Shown here in pieces: positions 23,623-53,171 of a DNA stretch of 64,000 nt (position 1 is its first letter; every line of letters starts with the position of its first letter). A program made the translations under genes and the position numbers. Under the pieces are notes generated by a model. The model ran no database searches. It saw only the letters and a program-made list of their open reading frames with translations, and was not told the origin of the DNA. Source of the stretch: Nansenia antarctica (lineage: Eukaryota > Chordata > Actinopteri > Argentiniformes > Microstomatidae); assembly GCA_963989245.1 (NCBI GenBank), contig OZ022342.1, positions 4,982,043 to 5,046,042 on the forward strand, in the 5' to 3' direction.

Positions 23623-24205
23623 ATGACATCATTACATTTTGGGTGAGATGCTTCATGTTAGAGAGTTGAAACTTGGCAGTATGATAGAAAGTAGTGACCA
23701 GTACCCCAAATATAATAGTATCTCCATTGCCCTAATGGGGGTGCTTTAACAGGTGTTTGACATTGCCAGCTTTGAAAGACCATATCCTCCACAACCTATG
23801 ACACATTTGGTACATATAGGTCCATCTCATCATGATTAACACACAAGCCTCAAGGACATCAAGATCTGCCTTGATGGATGTTCCACCATTTTACATTTTG
23901 TGAAAAACATCTAAAACACTAAGGCGTTTACAGTTATTGATCTATCTGCACTAACCCTGTTATGTAGCATCAATGGACTGAGGTGCAGACATGATCCATT
24001 TTGTTTACCATGTGAACAAACAACATGGCCGCTATTAAACAATGAATTGTTGAGTGTGGGGTGGCCCCTCACATAAATAGTTATAAATCAAAGACAATTG
24101 ATTCTATCATGATGAAACTTGGTACACAGGTCCATTAGGGTCATACCCCTTAAGCACCAAATGTCATTGGTACACATGCCCTGGGGTACAGTCTTAGCCA
24201 ATAGC

Positions 24206-24975
24206 TTAACACTAGGACAGCCGTGCCTATTTCACCTACTCTTACAAAAATGGTCTTGGACCAAAATACATATCAGATCTCCTCCCTATATTCCCGCAAG
24301 GTCCCTAAGGTCAGCTGAGACTAATCAGCTAATAATTCCAAGAGTAAAAACAAAACACGGTGCAGCAGCTTTCAGTCACGCTGCTGCATGCTCCTGGAAC
24401 AAACTCCCTGAAGAAATCAAACAGGCCCAAACCCTTAAAATATTTAAATCTAAGCTAAAAACCTTCATGTTTTGCACCAGTTATGATTAAACACAAACAC
24501 TTCTATCAATGTCTTTTTTTCATTAACTATTGACTTTTTAAATGTTTTATCTATTTACTTCTTATATTTGCTTTTATTCATTGTAATTTTTATTTTCTTA
24601 TGCTCCTCTTGCTGTATTTTTAAATAATGCATGTAAAGCACTTTGAATTGCCCCTGTTGCATGAAATGTGCTATACAAATACACTTGCCTTGCCTTGCCT
24701 TAGCGTCGCCTCAAATGACCCTAGAATGGGAATCTGCTACTTACACACAAAGCCTCTTGTAAAGAGTCTGCCTCTTACACAGAAAAACTGCAAAATAGCT
24801 TTATACTAGCTTATCCTGATGTGATTTTGAAAATGTAAGGATACTGGGTGGTAGAACCCACATATCAAGGAAAAGTCATGAAAGGAGGGTCCTGAAATTT
24901 GATCGAGTGCAAAGGTTTAAAACATTTTTTACTCACTTGGTCAAATGACCCCACGCATGGCTGTTGTAGTGTTAA
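24206..24975. mobile_element. piggyBac-like MITE, copy 2, split by a LINE
   Basis: TTAA at both ends (24206, 24972) with the same CACTAGGACAGCC and GGCTGTTGTAGTG termini as copy 1. A LINE 3' end is inserted after 24244, and MITE sequence resumes near 24704. Confidence 0.75.
24245..24703 (+). pseudogene. LINE 3' end with RT C-terminal remnant (L2/CR1 type)
   Basis: Encodes AAFSHAAACSWNKLPEEIKQ followed by FKSKLKTFMF, the typical C-terminus of L2/CR1-type reverse transcriptases. Then come a non-coding tail with AAAGCACTTTGAATTGCCC and terminal TTGCC repeats. It is a 5'-truncated insertion inside the MITE. Confidence 0.8.
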
Positions 24976-25105
24976 ACATGGTTATGACCATACTGTTCGG
25001 CTTCTGGGCGTGGTCTGTCATATAAACGCCTATACATCAAAGACGGTTGGCACTAGGGGTGTGCAGGAGTCGTCATACTCATGTTTGTATCCGTATCTGT
25101 TTATA

Positions 25106-25308
25106 AAGCCCAATGCACACGGCGTGCGATTTTGTCGCACCGCGAATTCGATTCCATTGTTTTGAATGAGACAATGCACACGGTGTGCGATGCGATTTTG
25201 TCGCACGACAACATTCGATTCTCCATTCACACCCACACACTTCGGTGGTGTAAATTTAGAATCGAATGTTGTCGTGCGACAAAATCGCACGCCGTGTGCA
25301 TTGGGCTT
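25106..25308. mobile_element. Foldback MITE, AAGCCC termini
   Basis: The ends form a long inverted repeat (AAGCCCAATGCACACGGCGT and onward, over 30 bp). An internal part of the arm is repeated, including GCGATTTTGTCGCA and GACAACATTCGATT. 203 bp, non-coding. No relative is seen elsewhere in the window. Confidence 0.8.
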
Positions 25309-25651
25309 AAGACTTGATTCTCATTATCCTGGGCCCAGTTCAGTTGTTCAGAAGTAATCTGATTGGATTTCAGCTGTCAGATTGGATCAAATCTTGAAAA
25401 TGGATCAAAGGATTCTGAAATTCGAATTGGATCATCACGTAATCCAGTCTTGGATTTGATCTGGATCAAACCTTCAGTATGTGTTGTTCAAACATGTGTG
25501 TTTAAGTAGGATTATCTTTGATCCAAAGAAATCTGGATTATCCTGATCGCAGCAGAAGGGTGGATTCAGGGGGGATTCCAGGAACAAAATGTAAAATGCA
25601 AAAATTTAAAATTGGTAAAATAATACAACATTTGTATCAGGTAGTATATAT

Positions 25652-25849
25652 GTTACGGTACATGTGGGAAAACTAGGGTTAGGGTTAGGTGCTAGGGTGC
25701 TACGGTTAGGGTTAAGGTTAGGGTTAGGGTTAGGGTTAAGGTTAGGGGTAGGGTTAGGGTTAGGGGTAGGGTTAGGGTTAGGGTTAGACATGCCAGCATG
25801 TACCAAGTCGACGTAGCACCTAACCATAACCCTAGTTGTGTACCGTAAC
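25652..25849 (+). mobile_element. Telomere-like-repeat inverted element, copy 1
   Basis: Termini GTTACGGTACA and TGTACCGTAAC, flanked by TATATAT and ATATATA. The interior is mostly GGGTTA/GGGTTAAG repeats plus CATGCCAGCATG. The same element occurs in opposite orientation at 51049-51263. Confidence 0.85.
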
Positions 25850-26334
25850 ATATATACATTCATTTATATTTTGCACCTGATTTGTTGAACTGTTACAGTG
25901 ACAAAGTAGATAAAGTAGACATTATTCTACCTACTACCCTTTGACGGTATCCTTTCCTGTCTAAACAGTGGTGGTGATGGACAGCACCTGCCATGTCAGT
26001 GCCTCTCTGTAATTCCTCTGAGAAAGGTTGAATAAGATGGCAGTGTAATTGGTCTTTTCAAACACACACCCATTAAACATCAATTAGCAGATGTGCTTTG
26101 GCTTGTGCTCAATTAAATCAATCATGCCCACGGTCTATAAACTCTATGTTCACTACACCCTAAAGGGTGGGTATACTACACTCTAAAGGACCTCATTTCA
26201 CTGTTGCAGAAACCTATGCACTGCTGGAGGGTGTTAGGTGCCAGTATGCACCTGTGTAATTGATTTCTATGCATGATTTCTATGATTTCTAAGATATTAA
26301 TTCCAAAATTACATGAACTATCGTTCTTGCATTT

Positions 26335-26601
26335 AGATGGACTCAATTCAACTTATTGAGTCATTTGTTGATGACATTTTTGCAGTTTAGCTCATTTTAA
26401 GAAGGTTTAAAAGGGTCTGAATACTTATGTACATAGGGTATTTCTTGTATACAAAAACTTGTTTTCGCTTTGTTATTCTGGGGTCTATTGTGTGAGGATT
26501 GATGTCAAATTCTTTTCATTTAATCCATTTTAAATTGAGTCTATAACACAACAAAATGTGGGAAAAGTGAAGGGGTCTGAATACTTTCTGAATGCACTGT
26601 A
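26335..26601. mobile_element. Tc1-like transposon 3' end relic
   Basis: Contains GGGTCTGAATACTTATGTA, AACACAACAAAATGTGGG and the end GGGTCTGAATACTTTCTGAA followed by TGCACTGTA. This is the 3' end of a Tc1-like element widespread in fish. Transposase is absent. Confidence 0.8.
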
Positions 26602-26658
26602 AACATGTCAAGATACTGGATCTTTATACGCCCTTTTTAAAAATAGACACTTGTAACC

Positions 26659-26961
26659 ATGACGATGTTGTTATTGTTCTGTTTTTCCTGTACAGCCTGC
26701 TGTTGTTTTATACTTTTGATTATTTGTACAAACAAAACTTACAAAATTAAATTAAAAAAAACTAAAAAAGTGCTAATTAAAAATGAAAGAGGCTGGAAGC
26801 GTTCTTCGCCAAACAAAGATGAAGGTGATGCCTATAACCTAACTCACTTAAACGAGAAACTGAAAGAGCAGATCTGTCTGGCAGAGGAACAGATCACTCT
26901 CACCAAACTACAGCAAACCAAAGCCAAACAAGTCAGTTTTTTCTTTTTAAAGATAGAATAG
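26659..26961 (+). CDS. Hypothetical single-pass membrane / coiled-coil exon
   Basis: Not recognised. About 100 codons with a hydrophobic Cys-rich stretch (LLLFCFSCTACCCFILLIIC), then a Lys-rich stop-transfer region and a helical segment (LNEKLKEQICLAEEQITLTK). A possible acceptor, TTTTTCCTGTACAG, lies inside the hydrophobic part, and a weak donor (CAA|GTCAGT) follows KAKQ. This could be the membrane and cytoplasmic exon of a receptor-like gene, a pseudo-exon, or chance. The AT-rich surroundings and neighbouring transposon lower confidence. Confidence 0.2.
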   Translation: MTMLLLFCFSCTACCCFILLIICTNKTYKIKLKKTKKVLIKNERGWKRSSPNKDEGDAYNLTHLNEKLKEQICLAEEQITLTKLQQTKAKQVSFFFLKIE

Positions 26962-27922
26962 AAACCTCTCTGATTACAGATCATTTCTGAAAATTACCAC
27001 CCAAGGGGAGCTAAATGGTGGTGCAGTGAAGGCATTTGAATCACATGAATCATTGATACGTCAATAAATACCTTATTACCACCTCTTACCATATCACAGT
27101 TTTTAGGAGAAAGGTGGATAATCCTACTTTGGGTATTGTATTACTTACTTACTCTAGCTTATGACATAACAACACAAGAATACACAAGAAAACAGTTGAC
27201 AACCAAGTTGTAGTGCTGTTGTTCATGTCATACTGAAACTTACTACTTTTCAGCTAGATGCAACTGATTACAGATGACCTTATTCCTTTTCTGAGGAACA
27301 GAGTTGGACAATGTTTAGGCAATATGCTGATCAATAAGATAAATGGTTGGTTAATGATTTTAAAGGTCCCACATTATGCACTTTTTCAACAAGTTAATAT
27401 AGGTCTCTGGGCTCCCCAAAACCAGTATTTTCTTTGTACCTTTCTTTCATTTTCGTTTTTCTGGAAATACCACTCAGGTTGTTTTTTTATCTAAATGCAT
27501 TCTAGCATGCCTCTATACCCCTCTTTTTCTGTTTTTGTGTCTGTAGCTTTAATTGCAAATGAGCTCCTGCTCCCCACGCTCCACTCTGGAACTGGTTGTC
27601 TGGCCGTGCGTCCTTGATACCATGGTTACGGCTAATCTATTCAATCAATTATTGAAGAAGAAAGTCATTACACAGAACATTTTAGTTTGAGTGTAACTTG
27701 TGTTCTGATATAAAATATAAAAGCTTGTACATAGAGTATAACGTTCCGGTCCAGAAAGCCACACTTACTAGTGAGACTAGTGTTATACAATGCACGTTAT
27801 AATATAACATATTATGACCTCAACAGGAGAGACCTAGGGCTGAGGACAGTATTCATATTCATACTGGAACTGCAATGGAGCTGTAGTATCGTCACTAATA
27901 CTAGTATTACGGTAGCTATTAG

Positions 27923-28248
27923 TTAACACTAGAACAGCCATTGGTGGGGTCATTTGAGTAAAGAGTAAAAACATGTTTATATCTTTGCACTCGGTCAAAT
28001 TTCAGGACCTTCCTTTCATGACTTTTCCAAGATATGCGTGTTCAACCACCCAGTATCCTTACATTTTCAAAATCAGGATTAAGCTAGTATAAAGATATTT
28101 TGCAGTTTTTCTGTGTAGGAGGCAGGCTAACTTACAAGACGGTCAACTAGTGGTCGTTGTGTGTAAATAGCAGCTTTCCATTGTAAAGGCTGTGGTCATT
28201 TGACCCCGGAGGTGGCTCTTATAGTAGGCTTGGCTGTTCTAGTGTTGT
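27923..28248. mobile_element. piggyBac-like MITE, copy 3
   Basis: Left TTAA plus CACTAGAACAGCC, right GGCTGTTCTAGTG followed by a decayed TTGT. The interior matches copies 1 and 2, in reverse orientation. Confidence 0.75.
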
Positions 28249-28361
28249 GTATCTGTGGATCAGAGTGGTCGTATTAGCCTGGGCCTCACTTTACACACTG
28301 CCCAGCTACAGCTTCATGGTCTGAGCAAGTTAGCTGCTGGGTGCTAATCAAACTCACATTT

Positions 28362-28480
28362 TACATTTACATTTTAGGCATTTAGCAGACGCCTTATTCC
28401 AAAGCGACTTACAATCAATACATTTGACTAAGTAAGTGAATCACCTATCCACCAGTCAGTCATAGAAGGAAAAGCACTCT
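28362..28480 (+). repeat. Interspersed repeat family A, partial copy
   Basis: TTTACATTTACATTTTAGGC, then the TTAGCAGACGCC and AAGCGACTTACAATC blocks, shared with 44572, 59538 and the reverse copy at 6874. Confidence 0.8.
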
Positions 28481-28603
28481 ATGTCATTGGCAGTCGTCGT
28501 GCTAAAGGAATTTTAAATTATTATGATTATTTTTAATATTGACACAGGGGAAACAATACAGGGGGGTTAGAAGGTGTCTCAGGAAAAACAATATAGGGGT
28601 ATA

Positions 28604-28675
28604 TTACTTTGCTTGGCAACGTTGTGTAACTTGTGAAACACAGTAGGTGTTACACAACGTTGCCAAGCAAAGTAA
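28604..28675. repeat. Perfect 27-bp hairpin
   Basis: Arms start TTACTTTGCTTGGCAACG and end with the exact complement, around an 18-nt loop. It could be a tiny MITE or an RNA hairpin. No matching copy elsewhere in the window. Confidence 0.9.
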
Positions 28676-31416
28676 TTCCTGCAGCTATACCATAAACGTT
28701 ATTGTGGATCCTGCAGCAGGTGACACCAGTAATTATTATTATGTATTTATTATTTTATACAAAATTACATCCAATACCTCGGCTGTTAGTGTTAACTAGT
28801 GCTACACAGCAAAAGAAACTCACAGCACAATTCTTTTTTTCTTTTTTAAGAATACGTAAGGCTTACATTACCTCCTCTGCTGTTTTAGTCATGGACAGTT
28901 TGACAGGTTGGTAAAGCAGTGGTCACTGTGGTTAACACAGACGTACAGGTTTTTGCTAACTGTCGCTGGGATGTTGCCATCAAAAATAACCTTCATCCAC
29001 TCAGCTCTTCTGTCCTGTATGGTAGGCCTGGCCTACTATCAATGCTTGGATTCTAATCAGTCAGACAGGCTTGGCTTGTCCAAACAGACTATTATACCAC
29101 TAGAAGAACTGGAACAGCATGTCCCCACACTTTTGAGGGACAGGAGGCAGTGTTGTGCTATCCACCCCGGGATGGTTTGTATGCCCTGAAACGTTGACAA
29201 AAGACATGAATAAGCAAGCATCCCTCAGGCACCATGCTGCATTCCATACCAAACCTTGCCCCCTGCTCTCTGGTGAGCCACTGCTTCAGATCAGATCTAA
29301 TCAGGAATCTAAACAGCAACATTTACACCTGCTTATTCAGAGGCTGCATTTGCTTAGACATCTATTCAATCCTTTCAGATCTACAGAGACTGCAGAACTA
29401 TGCATGATGATTTGCATGAAGGTAAAGGGAGTCTTTGACACATTCTCCTATTCAACACGGTCTCTATTCCTCCATTTGAGGTTTTAAGCTAACATGTCAA
29501 TAAACAATTACCCATCTTGCTCAATGGTGTCCTTATATAGTCATATAAAGACTTGGAATGTATTGATCATAGGCCTATAATGTACTCTGGGCATATTTAG
29601 AATTGCACAATGCATACAAGGAATTATAAAATTGTATTTAGAGTATAGACCACCTCACAATATCTCCTTGGCTGTAGCAGTGAATAGTGAGCCAGATGTG
29701 TAGTGTTACAGAGATCTTGGTATCTGGCACCAGGGTGATGTTTAGGCTCTGACTAGACATGCCAGGTATGGAGTAGAGGGAGACCAGCCTATCCTCAAAT
29801 ATGCACATGATTTCCCTCCTAGCGGATTTGAGATTCTTCTCATGCTAACAACACTGTTATACAACAGTCATAAAAACGTGTTTATTGTGTTGAATTTACG
29901 GAATGGTGTTGATTTATGGTCTTGTTTTGTAGGCCAGGTTGTAACGTTGTTACGGTTTGTTATCATTCTGTGGCATAACTGAGAGAACAGAGAGGCTCGC
30001 GCAGACAATGGATAGGCTGCTGAAACGCAGATGACTGAGGACGGTAACCCACAGGGGAGTCGTTATGGCAACGGGCTCCTGCCAAACAGACTGTGTGGAT
30101 ATTGGACAAGTGTGAACACACAATCAATACCCGCCCCCCACACACACACACGACATTTTAGGCCCAGCCTTTTTTCTGCAGAAAACGTGCTTATGGCTAA
30201 TGCTTATAATAATACATTCAGCAGGGTGTTTAAATGCAGCAGGTTGGCCTTCATTGCAGCTCACTCAGAATACCAATATACGTCAGTAAATGTGTTGATT
30301 ACTACTCTAGAAAAACACATAATACAATATTATAAACACTACTCTACTAGTACAATCATAAACAAAGAACCACAACACAATAACTCAAGACAGTCAAGTC
30401 AAAAGTTATAATTAATACAGTTAAATAGAGCAAGTACCAACTTGCACACCTTCAAGCTTCAACCTTCACCTTCACGGTAACAGAATTTGTATAGGACACT
30501 AAAATGAAGAAAAAGTTCTGCACTTTCATTGGCTGAATACGCACTGATCAAGACCACAAAAATATTTGGCAGAATATTTTTTTTTATTAAATTCTTTTAA
30601 AAATCATATACTTTTTTATTTTACAAATAAAGCAGAGACCAATATAAAATCGGTGATTTATCGAGTTCAAAACGGCGTGCATCTTTCATGAACAGATGAT
30701 TATTGTAAATTGCGGATGAGATGTGATTGAAAAAAAAAACACAGATACCAAAAGCCATGAGAACGTGTATACTTACTTATACGTATGTATAAGGCAAATA
30801 CAATAAATATAACATAAGTCAGAAACACAGAAACGGTGGAAAGCACGTACTGTAAAAATGTGTTCATTGATACAGCTAGCTATAGCAGTATGTCCATTAT
30901 ACATGCTGCTCATATGCAGAATATACCTGTGAAGTATGTGCATATGATTGTGCAATACAGCAAATAAGTTAGACTGATTGTCTGCACGTAATCGTATACG
31001 TAATAGTTGTTCAGTAACATCCTCGTAACCCCATTAGAGACCACATTAGGCCACCACAAGTCTCCTGCATCCCTCGCTGTTCCCGTCTGTCTCTCAAGCA
31101 TCCACTCCCAGAGACGCCCCTCTGTCAAATCCTCAGGAAAGAAGCTGGTATCCTGATTACATCCACATCCTGATCCTCATCCGTCGACGTCTCATCCTGA
31201 TTCATCATTTGACGTGATAATACCAACAACAATGATGATGATGTTGGATGTCATAAGTTATCTTTTAGCGGGGGATAGGGATAGTTAGGGATAGTTCTGA
31301 TAAAAATCTGATAGGAAAATAGTTCTATAAAGGGGAGAAATCTGAGGGGTAAGAGCTCGGAGTTTAGGGTGTTGTGATCCTTCGTTTGGCAAGGCTGACT
31401 TCTCTGAGGTCAGAGG

Positions 31417-49640
<18,224 letters not shown>

Positions 49641-50424
49641 GGTCCAGTATTCCCCGGATATGGATGCTCGGGATAAAAATGTAGTCTTTTGTTTTGTAGT
49701 CTCTCTTGATTGTAGTCCTGATGTTGATCAACTCTGATGTCGAACTGGTTGACTGAGGCACCAGCTGACTTTGAATGCATACATATTTTCCATAATAATA
49801 GAGCTTTCAAGGAAGGATGAATGAAGACAAAAAAAAAGCATGATGATGCACACATTAATCCAATAAAGAAATAGATGAATGAAAGAGTGTCCCTCCAACG
49901 TATCCCCACCATTGTTTATACTGTAGGACTGTAGATAGACAGCCTATGACCTATACAATGAAAATTAATTGAAATAAAGTTGTGTGGCTGTATATAAGCT
50001 ATATATTTTTGATGAGTAAAATGTGTTATGGGACATTGATCTGTCCCATTCTGTTGTAGGCCTACTACCCCTCAGGGAAAGCCCCACCTGTACCTCATAA
50101 TATTCTACAGTACATGAGTGTCAGTGTGAAGCCTATCTGCTCTTGTGTTCACTGACTCAATACATATATCAGTGACCTGGAAGGGATGGAGGGTGGAAGC
50201 AATACTGGGGAGTTTATATGGTCGTTCTACAAACGACGCATTGGACTGAAATGGCAGGCCTAATGTCCTAACTGACGCCAGTCTTACCCACGGCCTAGCC
50301 TTGACCACCAGGTGGTGGTGCATGTCACATTTGAAATGTAGACGTCTGGGTATGGTCAGCACAGAGCTCTACTCTTGGGTACGCTCTCCTGACATGGTTG
50401 CACTTGCCCTGCCTATGGTGATTG

Positions 50425-50769
50425 TACGGAGCCCCCCTGGGGTCACATGGTAGCAAAAAAATATTTGATGTGTGAATCCGTTCCCTCTGTTTTGTAATTT
50501 GTTCCCTCGGTTTAGTAATCCGTTAGGGTTAGGGTTAGGGTTAGGGTTAGGCCCTACGAGCCAGAACGATCGCAAGGATTAGGGTTAGGGTTAGGGTTAG
50601 GGTTAGAATCCTTGCGATCATTCTGGCTCGTAGGGCCTAACCCTAACCCTAACCCTAACACTAACCATAACCATAACCCTAAACCTAACGAATTACTAAA
50701 CCGAGGGAACGAATTACAAAACCGAGGGAACAGATTCACACGTTTCCCCCACCCCAGGGGGGCTCCGTA
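50425..50769. mobile_element. Telomere-like-repeat inverted element, related type
   Basis: Outer inverted ends TACGGAGCCCCCCTGGGGT and complement, then inverted GTTCCCTCGGTTTAGTAAT blocks, then GGGTTA repeats. An inner inverted pair (CCTACGAGCCAGAACGATCG and complement, about 28 bp) surrounds four more GGGTTA units. A nested palindrome of about 345 bp. Confidence 0.85.
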
Positions 50770-51003
50770 TGATTGCTTTAGAAGACGTGTGCAAATATCT
50801 AGACCAATGTGGGGGGTGTTTATCCTTGTAATGCTTGAAAGGAAGGATGAATGAATGATGCACACATTAATCCATCAATAAAGAAATAGATATAGGATAG
50901 AGTGTCCCTCCAACTTATACCCGCCATTGTTTTATACTGTAGGTAGATAGCCTAATACAATGAGAGTTAATTTAAATAAAGTTGTTCTCTGTGGAATGGT
51001 GGC

Positions 51004-51009
<6 letters not shown>

Positions 51010-51048
<39 letters not shown>
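51010..51048. repeat. (TA)n microsatellite
   Basis: About 20 AT units ending at the telomere-like element; a shorter (TA)n follows it at 51264. Confidence 0.95.
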
Positions 51049-51051
<3 letters not shown>

Positions 51052-51263
51052 ACGGTACATGTGGGAATACGGTACATGTGGGAAAACTAGGGTTAGGGTT
51101 AGGTGCTACGTCGACTTGGTACATGCTGGCATGTCTAACCCTAACCCTAACCTTAACCCTAACCCTAACCCTACCCCTAACCCTAACCCTAACCGTAGCA
51201 CCCTAGCACCTAACCCTAACCCTAGTTTTCCCACATGTACCGTATTCCCACATGTACCGTAAC
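51049..51263 (-). mobile_element. Telomere-like-repeat inverted element, copy 2
   Basis: Termini GTTACGGTACATGTGGGAA and complement, with CATGCTGGCATG and CCCTAA repeats inside, in reverse orientation to the copy at 25652. A GGTACATGTGGGAATAC unit is duplicated at both ends of this copy. It is inserted in (TA)n. Confidence 0.88.
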
Positions 51264-51328
51264 ATATATATATATTTTAGAGGATCACAGGAGAAGACTT
51301 GCAGACTATTGGTGAGGGAGAGGTTAAG

Positions 51329-52199
51329 ATAACAACAGACTATTGGTGAGGGAGAGGTTAAGATAACAGACTATTGGTGAGGGAGAGGTTAAGATAACAA
51401 CAGACTATTGGTGAAGGAGAGGTTAAGATAACAGACTATTGGTGAGGGAGAGGTTAAGATAACAACAGACTATTGGTGAGGGAGAGGTTAAGATAACAGA
51501 CTATTGGTGAGGGAGAGGTTAAGATAACAACAGACTATTGGTGAGGGAGAGGTTAAGATAACAACAGACTATTGGTGAGGGAGAGGTTAAGATAACAGAC
51601 TATTGGTGAGGGAGAGGTTAAGATAACAACAGACTATTGGTGAGGGAGAGGTTAAGATAACAGACTACTGGTGAAGGAGAGGTTAAGATAACAGACTATT
51701 GGTGAGGGAGAGGTTAAGATAACAGACTATTGGTGAGGGAGAGGTTAAGATAACAACAGACTATTGGTGAGGGAGAGGTTAAGATAACAGACTACTGGTG
51801 AAGGAGAGGTTAAGATAACAACAGACTATTGGAGAGGGAGAGGTTAAGATAACAGACTATTGGTGAGGGAGAGGTTAAGATAACAGACTACTGGTGAAGG
51901 AGAGGTTAAGATAACAACAGACTATTGGTGAAGGAGAGGTTAAGATAACAGACTATTGGTGAAGGAGAGGTTATGATAACAGACTATTGGAGAGGGAGAG
52001 GTTAAGATAACAGACTATTGGTGAGGGAGAGGTTAAGATAACAGACTATTGGAGAGGGAGAGGTTAAGATAACAGACTATTGGTGAGGGAGAGGTTAAGA
52101 TAACAGACTATTGGTGAAGGAGAGGTTAAGATAACAGACTATTGGAGAGGGAGAGGTTAAGATAACAGACTATTGGTGAGGGAGAGGTTAAGATAACAG
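51329..52199 (+). repeat. 31/34-bp minisatellite, 28 copies, one GATA motif each
   Basis: Units of 31 bp, some with an extra CAA (34 bp), built on GACTATTGGTGAGGGAGAGG then TTAAGATAACA; the first unit starts just before the listed span. I count 28 units. 27 contain AGATAA and one contains TGATAA. It lies about 9.2-10.1 kb upstream of the spi1 start codon. Confidence 0.96.
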
Positions 52200-52792
52200 C
52201 AAACTAACATGAATAATGTCGGCACTGTGAGTCATCCTTGTCTGACTTGAGCAATACATAGAAAGAGGAACTTCTGGTTGGTGGGACAAGGTTGCAGAGT
52301 ATGGTCGTTTGCGTGCATGCGTGTGCGTGTGCAGGAGTGTGTGTGTGTGTGTGTGTGTGTGTTTCTATTTGAGACTGGGTTAAATCGGACTGCTCTCGTA
52401 AAGCACTTGTTAACACTTTGTAAAAACCTACAACGGTGTTTAGATATATGCCATAGGCAATATACTGTATCTGTACAGCTATAAGGAGTCATACACTGAA
52501 TACTATTGTTGAATGACACAGCAGGTGTGATAATACTGTAACACACACTACACATAATGTGTTTCCTTTATACTATCTACTGTATGAAGGCAGTGGTAAG
52601 GAATCATAAACTGTTATGGACGTTTTACATGAATGCACAAATAACAAGGCAGTTTCTTATCCTTTTGTCATGTCTTACAGTATAATTGTGCACAACGGGA
52701 GTTTCTTTTGTGTAAAAGGCACTATACAGTACATGCTTTATACTCAGGTGCCTCAGAGGAAATGTCACCATTAACTTACTGATAAATTATGT

Positions 52793-52795
52793 TTA

Positions 52796-52829
<34 letters not shown>

Positions 52830-52874
52830 TGTGTGTGTGTGTGGGTGTGTGTATATGCGTGTGTGCGCGTATGA

Positions 52875-52905
<31 letters not shown>

Positions 52906-53096
52906 CGTGTGTGCGCGTATGAGTGTGTGTGTGTGTGTGTGTGTGTATATGCGTGTGTGTGCGTATGCGTGTGTGTGTGTGTGTGTATGCGCACACGCGC
53001 GTGTGTGTATGCGTGTGTGTGTGTGTATGTGTGTGTGTGTGTACGTGCACACGTGCGTGTGTGTATGTGTGTGTGTGTGTATGTGTGTGTGTGTGT

Positions 53097-53168
<72 letters not shown>
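52793..53168. repeat. (GT)n compound microsatellite, 375 bp
   Basis: GT tracts with regular GTATATGCGTGTGTGCGCG and GTACGTGCACACGTGCG interruptions, some self-complementary. A higher-order duplication of the GTATATGCG block is visible at 52850-52960. Confidence 0.96.

Positions 53169-53171
<3 letters not shown>

Larger units (their letters stand above)
23053..31416. other. Intergenic region between tmem178b and slc39a13
   Basis: Starts with the tmem178b 5' flank, which is GC-rich to about 23400. It continues through an ATT/TTA microsatellite and several transposon relics listed separately. The blocks 28700-29500 and 29600-31400 contain open frames without family features; I see no gene in them. 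Confidence 0.6.

Noticed and set aside
24119..24490. Host protein-coding exon (SHAAACSWNKLPEEIKQ)
   Set aside because: This is the C-terminus of a LINE reverse transcriptase followed by its 3' tail, inserted in a MITE.
50520..51240. True interstitial telomere marking a chromosome fusion
   Set aside because: The GGGTTA tracts are short, degenerate and enclosed by inverted repeats shared with another locus, so a mobile element explains them better.
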